A stretch of 5,095 nucleotides of DNA, from positions 1 to 5,095 of the forward strand of contig JBGPIT010000379.1 in NCBI GenBank assembly GCA_041485125.1, written 5' to 3'. Of the stretch, positions 1-5,095 are shown one piece after another. How positions within the stretch are numbered: the stretch's first letter is position 1; each line of letters opens with the position of its first letter. The notes below the pieces were generated by a model. That model was not told the origin of the DNA. It searched no databases and saw only the letters and a program-made list of their open reading frames with translations. The translations under genes and the position numbers were made by a program. Origin of the DNA: JBGPIT01 sp041485125 (lineage in GTDB: Bacteria > Desulfobacterota > Binatia > UTPRO1).

Positions 1-233
1 CGCTCCATGCGCTCGGTCCGGGTCGGACCGGCGTCGACGTGGCAGTGGTGACAGGCCTGGTTGCAGACCTTGCCGACGTTCACCTGGAGCGTCGTGACGG
101 GCGTGCGACGGAGCGCGGGAAGACCGTACGTCGCGAGCGCCACCGCGAAGCTCGGATTCCCGCCCGGAACGTCGCTGGTGTCCGTTGCGCTCGCTGGCGT
201 GCTTGCGGCGTCGGTCCTCAGGACGTCCGCCAT
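1..233 (-). CDS. arsS: ArsS-like radical SAM protein (N-terminal part, truncated by window edge)
   Basis: This gene starts at ATG 233 and runs leftward off the window, so only 77 codons are visible. Residues 50-64 read QVNVGKVCNQACHHC, followed by HVDAGP and an RTERME segment. C57, C61 and C64 form the CX3CX2C motif that binds the radical SAM [4Fe-4S] cluster. The 'LQVN-G--CNQAC-HCHVDAGP' signature is characteristic of the family annotated as arsenosugar biosynthesis radical SAM (seleno)protein ArsS. That family normally continues into a Cys-rich C-terminal domain (DUF3641), which lies outside the window. About 25 residues of low-complexity N-terminus precede the conserved 'GLPALRR' stretch. 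The start lies inside the last codons of the upstream nrsF gene (16-nt overlap) and has no clear ribosome binding site, so translation is probably coupled. Family assignment is strong. The real substrate (arsenic compound, selenium compound or peptide) is unknown. Confidence 0.88.
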   Translation of the reverse strand, partial: MADVLRTDAASTPASATDTSDVPGGNPSFAVALATYGLPALRRTPVTTLQVNVGKVCNQACHHCHVDAGPTRTERME

Positions 234-874
234 CGTCGCAACCAGGCCGCGGCGAGCGCGGCGGAGACCGCCGCCGCGACGGAGACCGGAGCGAGATGCC
301 AGACGATGAGATGCCAGCGCTCCTCGATCGGACAGGCGGTCCGCAACACCGCCGCGGTGAGCAGGACGGCGGCGGCACCTGCAAGCGCGGCGGCGGTGCG
401 CGGCGCGAGCGGCGCACCGCGCCGGAGCGCGACGAGCAAGCCGAGCCAGGGCGGCAAGGCCAGCACGGCAGTCCACAGCACGCAGGTGATCCCGCGCGCG
501 ACGAACTCCTGACTGACCACGGCCGCGCCGGCGGGCACGGCGAGTGCCAGCAGGAACGCGGCGGCGACCAAGCCGCCGGTGAGAAAGATCGCGGCGCGCG
601 CAGGCTCCCCACCCGGAACCGCGGCACGCAGAGCCAACGCACCGGTGCACGCGGCGGCGGCGAGCAACACCGCGAGGTGTAAGACGAAGGCGGGGTCGCG
701 CAGCTCGGCCGCGATGTCCGGCCGGCAGCTGGTGGCGACGACGACGGCGAACGACACCAGACCGAACCCCGTCCAAAGCGTGAAGCGCGTCCGAAACGAC
801 CACAGGGGCCGCACCGGCCTCAGGTCGGCGATCAGGCGCGCCGTCACGGACGGATGGATGCTCGGTACACTCAT
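218..874 (-). CDS. nrsF: NrsF/DUF1109-family membrane anti-sigma factor
   Basis: A 218-residue integral membrane protein. By eye it has about six hydrophobic helices, near residues 30-48, 62-84, 95-113, 128-150, 160-178 and 190-211. The soluble N-terminus carries the DUF1109-like 'LIADLRPVRPLW' segment, and the family's hallmark 'ACPIEERWHLIVWH' lies at 180-193. DUF1109 proteins such as Caulobacter NrsF/OsrA sit in the inner membrane and sequester a partner ECF sigma factor until metal or oxidant stress releases it. Conserved cysteines are thought to contribute to sensing; candidates here are C131 and C181, with C50 and C76 also present. The start at 874 is preferred over an upstream in-frame ATG at 931. 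It has a GAGGGGG ribosome binding site 8 nt upstream, avoids a 44-nt overlap with the sigma gene, and begins just before the conserved region. The stop overlaps the start of the downstream radical SAM gene. Confidence 0.9.
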   Translation of the reverse strand: MSVPSIHPSVTARLIADLRPVRPLWSFRTRFTLWTGFGLVSFAVVVATSCRPDIAAELRDPAFVLHLAVLLAAAACTGALALRAAVPGGEPARAAIFLTGGLVAAAFLLALAVPAGAAVVSQEFVARGITCVLWTAVLALPPWLGLLVALRRGAPLAPRTAAALAGAAAVLLTAAVLRTACPIEERWHLIVWHLAPVSVAAAVSAALAAAWLRRWRTS

Positions 875-882
875 GCGCGCGA

Positions 883-889
883 CCCCCTC
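883..889 (-). promoter_or_regulatory. Ribosome binding site for nrsF
   Basis: The minus strand reads GAGGGGG, ending 8 nt before ATG 874. It overlaps the TGA stop of the sigma-factor gene (890-888). This site decides the nrsF start in favour of 874 over the in-frame ATG at 931. It also makes translation of the anti-sigma factor likely to depend on ribosomes finishing the sigma gene. Confidence 0.7.
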
Positions 890-1436
890 ACCGGAAGAGC
901 GCCTTGAGCACGGCGTAGGCGCGATGCGCACGCACCTTCAACGCGCCGGTCGTCGTGCCGGCACGCGCCGCCGCCTCGGCGACGCTCAGTCCTTCCACCT
1001 GAATCATCTCGAATGCCTGTCGCTGGCGTGGCGAGAGACTCCGCAATGCTTGCTCGAACTGCGCGCGCAGGTCGCGGTCGCCTTCGACCATTCGCTCCGG
1101 CGCCGACGCGACCTGGACCTCGTGCGCCCCGCGGGCGCGGCGCCGGCGGGCGAAGTCGATGGCGATGTTGCGGGCGATCGCGAAGAGCCACGGCTCGATC
1201 GGCCGCGAGGGCTCGTAGGTATGGCGTGCGCGGTGCAGCGCGATGAACGTTTCCTGGTACGCGTCGTCCACGTCGGGGGCCTCCGAGATCCAGCGCCGGA
1301 GAAAGCCGAGAACCTCGGGCCCGAGATCGTCGAGGAGCGCCCGATACGCGGCGGCATCCCCCTGTTGCGCCCGCGCCATCCACTCGGCGCGGCGCCGGCT
1401 CCGTTCTTCTCGTGTGGCACTGCTTCGTCTGCTCAT
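888..1436 (-). CDS. ECF RNA polymerase sigma factor (SigF-type, NrsF-partnered)
   Basis: A 182-residue sigma-70-family protein with only regions 2 and 4, as expected for an ECF sigma factor. Region 2 (about residues 20-100) contains 'DVDDAYQETFIALH' at 55-68 and 'PWLFAIARNIAIDFARRR' at 82-99, the core-binding and -10-recognition parts. Region 4 (about 121-180) has 'LSPRQRQAF' at 134-142, then the helix-turn-helix 'GLSVAEAAARAGTTTGALKVRAHR' (149-172) that reads the -35 element. No extra C-terminal domain is present. The gene lies 13 nt upstream of an NrsF/DUF1109 anti-sigma gene, matching the Caulobacter SigF-NrsF metal-stress pair, and diverges from MNIO genes that belong to such regulons elsewhere. 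ATG 1436 has no Shine-Dalgarno sequence. ATG 1379 (residue 20, MARAQQGD) is a plausible alternative start that keeps all of region 2. Function is confident; the start is uncertain. Confidence 0.9.
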   Translation of the reverse strand: MSRRSSATREERSRRRAEWMARAQQGDAAAYRALLDDLGPEVLGFLRRWISEAPDVDDAYQETFIALHRARHTYEPSRPIEPWLFAIARNIAIDFARRRRARGAHEVQVASAPERMVEGDRDLRAQFEQALRSLSPRQRQAFEMIQVEGLSVAEAAARAGTTTGALKVRAHRAYAVLKALFR

Positions 1437-1693
1437 TACGCGCGCCGCGCCGGCCGGTTACAGCGGGGCCAGGAGCCGTGTGGGCGACCTGCCGCTGCGC
1501 CGCCACAGTCCCCAATACCGGCACCGACTGTCAAGCAGATTCCGGTGCGCGACCTCGAGCCGCGCTCGGCATCGAAGCACCATGAACGGGGGGTGGGTGG
1601 ACCTGCCGCGCACACGCGTGTCGTGCTATGGCCAGCGCGAGCGATGGACGCACGTGAAGATCTCGTGACGGCCGACCTCGGCACGGCGCGCTG
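1437..1693. other. Divergent intergenic region between the sigma operon and bufBC
   Basis: This 257-bp region should hold promoters for both divergent blocks. It contains a TGTAACC motif on the minus strand (1462-1456). A weak CGAGC-CGC-GCTCG inverted repeat lies at 1556-1568. Several short ORFs are present: 35 codons with three cysteines (1478-1585 +), 28 codons containing CYG (1582-1668 +), and a reading frame whose TGA overlaps the bufB ATG. None has a convincing ribosome binding site at proper spacing. No DUF2282 (BufA) precursor is recognisable. No sigma-70-like promoter could be identified with confidence for bufB. Confidence 0.6.
1456..1462 (-). promoter_or_regulatory. Candidate ECF (SigF-like) -35 element, TGTAACC
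   Basis: On the minus strand, 20 bp before ATG 1436, the sequence reads TGTAACC. GTAACC-type -35 elements are typical of ECF promoters, including those of SigF in Caulobacter. A CGTA appears 15 nt downstream at 1440-1437, where a -10 element would lie. The motif stands out from its GC-only surroundings and faces the sigma gene, suggesting autoregulation. If used, transcription would begin near 1424-1430, inside the annotated reading frame. That would require translation to start at ATG 1379. This is a single occurrence found by eye. Confidence 0.35.
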
Positions 1694-2539
1694 ATGGCGT
1701 GGAACGCTCGCTATCTCGGCCACGGCATCGGCCTGCGGACCACGCACTTTCCCGAGCTGCTCGCCGGTCGGGCCGCCGCCGACTGGTTCGAGGCGATCAG
1801 CGAGAATTTCATGATCCGCGGCGGCCGGCCGCTCGCGGCACTCGAGCGGGCGCGCACACAGGCCCCGGTGGTCTTGCACGGCGTGTCGCTGTCGCTCGGC
1901 TCCACCGATCCGCTGCACGAGCCCTATCTTCGCGAGCTGCGGGCGCTGATCGCACGCGTCGAGCCGGCGTGGGTCTCCGATCATCTCTGCTGGGGCAGCG
2001 TCGGCGGCCACTACGCCCACGACCTCCTGCCGCTGCCCTTCACCGAGGAAGCGCTCGACCACGTCGTCGCCCGCATCGGCGCCGTGCAGGACCGTCTCGG
2101 CCGCCAGATCCTGGTCGAGAACGTATCGAGCTATCTCACCTACACCCACGCGACGATGCCGGAGTGGGAGTTTCTCGCCGCCGTCGCGACGCGGGCCGAT
2201 TGCGGCATCCTCCTCGACGTCAACAACGTCTACGTGAGCGCGGTGAACCACGGCTTCAGCGCCGAGGAGTACGTGCGCGCGTTGCCGGCGGATCGCGTCG
2301 GGCAGATCCATCTCGCCGGTCACAGCGACCACGGGACGCATCTGCTCGACACCCACGACGGACCGGTGATCGCGCCGGTGTGGGAGCTCTACCGGCTCGC
2401 GCTCCGCGCCTGTGGGCCAGTGTCGACGCTCATCGAATGGGACGCGCGCATCCCGGAGCTCGCCGTGCTGCTCGCGGAGGCCGACCGCGCGCGCACGATC
2501 GAGCGCGAGGTGTGGGGACCGCGTGCCCGCACTGCGTGA
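1694..2539 (+). CDS. bufB: DUF692 multinuclear non-heme iron oxidase (MNIO), BufB/MbnB-like
   Basis: A 281-residue DUF692 protein with a TIM-barrel fold, full length for the family. MNIO enzymes use a multi-iron centre and oxygen to modify cysteines of ribosomal peptides, for example to oxazolone/thioamide (MbnB) or thiooxazole groups (bufferins). Family signatures run in order: HGIGLRTTH (10-18), WFEAISENFM (31-40), VLHGVSLSLGS (60-70), VSDHLCW (94-100), HDLLPLPF (109-116), LVENVSSYL (140-148), LLDVNNVYVSAVNH (173-186), QIHLAGHSD (204-212), LLDTHDGPV (217-225) and IEWD (247-250). The His, Asp, Glu and Asn residues expected to bind metal in these motifs (H62, D96, H97, E142, D175, N177, H206, H210, H221) are present, so it looks active. 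ATG 1694 gives normal family length; no ATG, GTG or TTG lies upstream in frame before a stop at 1655. No Shine-Dalgarno sequence is visible. It overlaps its DUF2063 partner by 17 nt. The specific substrate is not known. Confidence 0.93.
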   Translation: MAWNARYLGHGIGLRTTHFPELLAGRAAADWFEAISENFMIRGGRPLAALERARTQAPVVLHGVSLSLGSTDPLHEPYLRELRALIARVEPAWVSDHLCWGSVGGHYAHDLLPLPFTEEALDHVVARIGAVQDRLGRQILVENVSSYLTYTHATMPEWEFLAAVATRADCGILLDVNNVYVSAVNHGFSAEEYVRALPADRVGQIHLAGHSDHGTHLLDTHDGPVIAPVWELYRLALRACGPVSTLIEWDARIPELAVLLAEADRARTIEREVWGPRARTA

Positions 2540-3338
2540 GCTGCAAGCACGGTTCTTCGCAGCCCTGACCCAGCCGCGCACGGCAGGGCGCAGCGCGGCG
2601 CTCGACGACGTGATCGCGCCCTCGCCGGCGCTCGACGCGCAGGCGCGGCTCCATATCTATCGCGACATGTACCGGACCCGTTTGCGCGAGGTGCTCGAGG
2701 AGGACTTTCCGGCGACCGCGCGCGCTCTCGGCGCCGCGCGTTTCGCCGCCGCGGGCCGGCGCTACGTCGCGCGCCACCTGTCGACGCATCCCTCGCTGCG
2801 CTTCTTCGGCGCGGGCTTCCCGGAGCTGCTCGCGCACGCGCGCGTCGCGCGGGAGCGGCCGTGGCTCGCCGATCTCGCCCGCCTCGAGTGGGCGCGTCTC
2901 ACCGTCTTCGATGCGCCCGACCCGAATCCGCTCGGCGCGTCCGCGTTGCGCCGGGTGCCGCCGGAAGAGTGGGGCACGCTCGCATTCCGCGTCATCGCCG
3001 CGTGCACGACGCTCGAGAGCGCGTGGCCGGTCCACGAGCTGTGGAGCCGCGTCACGCCGGCGGAGGACGACGCGCAGTCGGAGGCCGACGACGATGCGCC
3101 GCTTGCAGGCCGCGCCACGACGCTGCGCGTGTGGCGTCAGGGCTACACCGTCTATCAGGCGAGCATGGACGCGCTCGAGCGCGAGGCCCTGACGGTGGTC
3201 GCGTCGGGCGCGCCGCTCGGTACCGTGTGCGATCGGCTCGCCGAACACATGCCCGCGGAGGATGCGGCGGCGCACGCCGGCGCGCTGCTGCTCCGATGGC
3301 TCGAGGACGCCATCCTCGAGGCAGCGCCTGCTGACTAG
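2523..3338 (+). CDS. bufC: DUF2063 MNIO partner protein, BufC/HvfC-like
   Basis: A 271-residue protein starting at GTG 2523. Its N-terminal DUF2063 domain (about residues 5-105) shows LQARFFAAL (7-15), the 'ARLHIYRDMYRTRLREVLEEDFP' block (41-63), ALGAARFAAAGRRYV (68-82) and 'PSLRFFGAGFPELLA' (90-104). 'WLADLARLEWARL' follows at 114-126. The C-terminal half carries SAWPVHELW (166-174) and LRVWRQ (201-206), typical of the BufC/HvfC C-terminal domain. DUF2063 proteins pair with MNIO enzymes and are thought to recognise and present the precursor peptide. An acidic linker, EDDAQSEADDD (181-191), joins segments of the C-terminal domain. An ATG at 2412 is in frame but would place 37 Arg/Ser-rich residues unlike the family inside bufB. 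GTG 2523 follows a G-rich GGGGA (2514-2518) and begins directly at the domain. The overlap with bufB indicates co-translation. Confidence 0.9.
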   Translation: MPALRELQARFFAALTQPRTAGRSAALDDVIAPSPALDAQARLHIYRDMYRTRLREVLEEDFPATARALGAARFAAAGRRYVARHLSTHPSLRFFGAGFPELLAHARVARERPWLADLARLEWARLTVFDAPDPNPLGASALRRVPPEEWGTLAFRVIAACTTLESAWPVHELWSRVTPAEDDAQSEADDDAPLAGRATTLRVWRQGYTVYQASMDALEREALTVVASGAPLGTVCDRLAEHMPAEDAAAHAGALLLRWLEDAILEAAPAD

Positions 3339-3348
3339 CTCCGTTCCT

Positions 3349-3376
3349 GCGTGACCGGGCGCACGCGCGGTCACGC
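3349..3376. repeat. Perfect 9-bp inverted repeat after bufC (possible terminator or operator)
   Basis: GCGTGACCG (3349-3357) and CGGTCACGC (3368-3376) are exact reverse complements separated by a 10-nt spacer. The repeat begins 10 bp after the bufC stop and ends 37 bp before the next gene. As RNA it would form a strong GC-rich hairpin, but no T-tract follows, so it is not a canonical intrinsic terminator. It could stabilise the bufBC transcript's 3' end, terminate weakly, or be a protein-binding site for the next gene's promoter. Confidence 0.55.
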
Positions 3377-3401
3377 CGCTGCGCGGGAGACCGCGACCGC
3401 C

Positions 3402-3407
3402 TATGAT
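3402..3407 (+). promoter_or_regulatory. Candidate -10 element (TATGAT) for a leaderless transcript
   Basis: TATGAT lies 6 nt before GTG 3414, in a stretch otherwise nearly free of A/T. This is the spacing at which a -10 hexamer places the transcription start on the first base of the start codon. The GTG has no Shine-Dalgarno sequence: the nearest purine run, GGGAGA (3385-3390), is over 20 nt away. Both facts fit a leaderless mRNA. No matching -35 hexamer is visible. Confidence 0.4.
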
Positions 3408-3413
3408 CGCGGC

Positions 3414-5095
3414 GTGCGCCATCTCGGAGTCGTCGTCGTCATCACCGTTGCGCTCGCGATCGGGTCGGCCTGCGATCGGCCACCGGCCACCGCGCCGACC
3501 GACCGCCTGCCGGGCGCGGAGGAGTTCGCGCCGGAGCTGCGCGAGCGCTTGCGGGCGGCCGTCGAGGCGGCGCCGAAGACGGCTCCGCGCACCCGCCACC
3601 AAAGGCCCGACGGCTCGCCGCGCTATACGAATCGGCTCATCCTCGAGCGCAGCCCTTATCTCCTCCAGCACGCGCACAACCCGGTGAGCTGGTACGCCTG
3701 GGGCGAGGAGGCCTTCGAACGCGCGCGTATCGAGGGCAAGCCGGTCTTTCTGAGCGTCGGCTACTCGACCTGTCACTGGTGCCACGTGATGGAGGAGGAG
3801 TCGTTCGAGGATCTCGAGGTCGCGCAGTACCTGAACGAGCACTACGTCGCGATCAAGGTCGATCGCGAGGAGCGCCCCGACGTCGACGACACCTACATGA
3901 CCGCGGTGCAGCTCCTCACGCACAACGGCGGCTGGCCGCTCAACGTCTGGCTCACGCCGGCGCGCCAGCCGTTCTTCGGCGGCACCTACTTCCCGCCCCG
4001 CGACGGCGAGCGCGGCGCCGGGCTGCTCACCGTCTTGCGCGAGCTACTTGATGCCTACCGCGAGCATCCGCTCACCGTCGCGCAGCAGGCGACGCAGCTC
4101 ACCGAGCGGATCCGGAGCGTCGCGACGTTGCCGTCGGGTGGCGCGACACCCGGCGCCGCGCCGATCCGGCGTGCCTTCGCCGAGTATCGCCGGCGCTTCG
4201 ACGCGACCTACGGCGGCTTCGGCGGCGCGCCGAAGTTTCCCACACCCGCCGTCCTCGACTTCCTGCTGCGCTACCATCGCCGCACCGGCGATCGCGACGC
4301 GCTCGCCATGGTCACGCAGACCCTCGCACACATGGCGGCGGGCGGCATCTACGATCACGTCGGCGGCGGCTTCCATCGCTACGCGACCGACCGTGCCTGG
4401 CGCGTCCCGCACTTCGAGAAGATGCTCTACGACAACGCCCAGCTCGCGGCGGTCTTCCTCGACGCGTACCGGCTCACGCGCGACCCGGAGCTCGCGCGGG
4501 TCGCCGGCGAGACGCTCGCCGCGATGGCGCGCGACCTGGGCGCGCCCTGCGGCGCGTTCTACGCCGCGAGCGATGCGGACAGCGGGGCGGGGGAAGGCAA
4601 GTATTTCGTATGGACCGACGGCGAGCTCGCCGCCGCCCTCGATCCGACCGCGCTCGCCGCGGTGCGCGCGTACTACGGCGCCACACCCGAGGGCAACTTC
4701 GAAGGCGCCAACGTCCTCGCGGTGACGCGGCCGGCGGCGACGGTCGCGGCCGAGCTCGGCACGACGACCGCCGAGCTCACCACGGTGCTCGCCGCGGCAC
4801 GCGAGCGCCTGCGTGCGGTACGGGCGGCGCGGCCGGCACCGCACGTCGATACCAAGATCCTCGCCGGGTGGAACGGCCTCATGATCTCCGCCTTCGCGAA
4901 AGGCGGCGTCGTCCTCGACGATCCCGCCCTCACCGCGCGCGCCCGCCGTGCCGCCGAGTGCATCCTCGACACGATGTGGGACGGCGCCCGGCTGCGGCGC
5001 TCGGACGGCAGCGCGCCCGGCACCGAGGCGTTCCTCGACGACTACGCGTTTCTCGCCGCCGGCCTGCTCGATCTCTACGAGGCGACCTTCGACAC
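3414..5095 (+). CDS. YyaL/SPATA20-family thioredoxin-domain lipoprotein (DUF255), truncated at the right edge
   Basis: An open frame from GTG 3414 to the window end (560 codons visible). The N-terminus, RHLGVVVVITVALAIGSAC, is a lipoprotein signal peptide fitting the PROSITE lipobox, with C20 as the lipidated cysteine and a linker to about residue 70. The DUF255 thioredoxin-like domain follows: NRLILERSPYLLQHAHNPVSW (73-93), GYSTCHWCHVMEEESF (116-131), IKVDREERPDVD (147-158), GGWPLNVWLTP (172-182) and GGTYFPP (189-195). The C120-H-W-C123 pair occupies the redox-active site. From about 250 comes the helical, six-hairpin-like region with YGGFGGAPKFPTP (266-278), GGIYDHVGGGFHRYATD (310-326), VPHFEKMLYDNAQLA (331-345), DTKILAGWNGLMISAFA (479-495) and EAFLDDYAFLAAGLLDLYEATFD (538-560). 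Family members typically have 600-700 residues, so little is missing. The start is set by the signal peptide. Biochemical activity of the family is not established. Location is predicted to be membrane-anchored and extracytoplasmic. Confidence 0.92.
   Translation, partial: MRHLGVVVVITVALAIGSACDRPPATAPTDRLPGAEEFAPELRERLRAAVEAAPKTAPRTRHQRPDGSPRYTNRLILERSPYLLQHAHNPVSWYAWGEEAFERARIEGKPVFLSVGYSTCHWCHVMEEESFEDLEVAQYLNEHYVAIKVDREERPDVDDTYMTAVQLLTHNGGWPLNVWLTPARQPFFGGTYFPPRDGERGAGLLTVLRELLDAYREHPLTVAQQATQLTERIRSVATLPSGGATPGAAPIRRAFAEYRRRFDATYGGFGGAPKFPTPAVLDFLLRYHRRTGDRDALAMVTQTLAHMAAGGIYDHVGGGFHRYATDRAWRVPHFEKMLYDNAQLAAVFLDAYRLTRDPELARVAGETLAAMARDLGAPCGAFYAASDADSGAGEGKYFVWTDGELAAALDPTALAAVRAYYGATPEGNFEGANVLAVTRPAATVAAELGTTTAELTTVLAAARERLRAVRAARPAPHVDTKILAGWNGLMISAFAKGGVVLDDPALTARARRAAECILDTMWDGARLRRSDGSAPGTEAFLDDYAFLAAGLLDLYEATFD

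Noticed and set aside
1529..1560. TGTCAA at 1529 as a -35 element for bufB
   Set aside because: It lies over 130 bp upstream of bufB, has no convincing -10 partner, and does not match the TGTAACC motif seen on the other strand.
1582..1668. 28-codon plus-strand ORF containing CYG before bufB
   Set aside because: CYG recalls the 'KCYG' motif of DUF2282 precursors, but there is only one cysteine, no signal peptide, no second Cys motif and no ribosome binding site.
579..1694. Long plus-strand ORF (371 codons) across the regulators and intergenic region
   Set aside because: It is antisense to the well-supported sigma and NrsF genes. Its translation is Arg/Ala/Pro-rich with no family features, as expected of a GC-rich shadow frame. 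Only its last part lies in free intergenic DNA.
2412..2522. ATG 2412 as the start of bufC
   Set aside because: It would add 37 Arg/Ser-rich residues lying wholly within bufB and unlike DUF2063 proteins. GTG 2523 begins right at the domain.
1436..2581. Minus-strand ORF of 381 codons opposite bufB
   Set aside because: The translation has no recognisable fold or motif and mirrors the conserved bufB coding sequence. It is a shadow frame.
2430..3923. Minus-strand ORF of 497 codons opposite bufC and the lipoprotein gene
   Set aside because: It spans two recognised plus-strand genes and their intergenic gap, is extremely Arg-rich, and shows no domain. High GC removes stop codons from the antisense frame.
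4044..4844. Minus-strand ORF of 266 codons within the lipoprotein gene
   Set aside because: It is fully antisense to the conserved YyaL-like domain, is Arg/Glu/Ala-rich, and shows no motifs.

Overview
The window is very GC-rich (roughly 70% by eye), with dense, overlapping genes and strong G/C preference at third codon positions. It looks like a bacterial chromosome, most likely from a proteobacterial or deltaproteobacterial-type lineage (Myxococcota- or Binatota-like). That placement is an inference from gene content and composition. No RNA genes, insertion sequences, integrases or CRISPR arrays were seen.

Layout. Two gene blocks diverge from a 257-bp intergenic region (1437-1693). Leftward (minus strand), in transcription order, come an ECF sigma factor (1436-888), a six-helix NrsF/DUF1109 membrane anti-sigma factor (874-218), and the start of an ArsS-like radical SAM protein (233 to beyond the left edge). 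The sigma and anti-sigma genes are 13 nt apart. The anti-sigma and radical SAM genes overlap by 16 nt, so all three look like one operon. The radical SAM gene is visible only as its N-terminal 77 codons, but its CX3CX2C cluster motif is clear. Rightward (plus strand) come a DUF692 multinuclear non-heme iron oxidase (MNIO; BufB/MbnB-like, 1694-2539) and an overlapping DUF2063 partner (BufC/HvfC-like, 2523-3338). After a 75-bp gap with a perfect 9-bp inverted repeat, a lipoprotein of the YyaL/SPATA20 thioredoxin-domain family (DUF255) begins at 3414 and runs off the right edge.

How they may work together. In Caulobacter SigF-NrsF and in the Cupriavidus gig cluster, MNIO and DUF2063 genes belong to metal-responsive ECF regulons. 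There they modify cysteines in a small DUF2282 precursor (BufA/GigP) that handles copper or other metals. This window has the regulator pair and the maturation pair but no recognisable DUF2282 precursor and no DoxX gene. It also places an ArsS-type radical SAM gene in the regulator operon. The simplest reading is a metal- or oxidant-stress locus built around peptide-cysteine modification, with its substrate encoded elsewhere or by an unrecognised short ORF. The YyaL-like lipoprotein carries a CHWC motif and may start from a leaderless transcript. Its link to the MNIO system is positional only.
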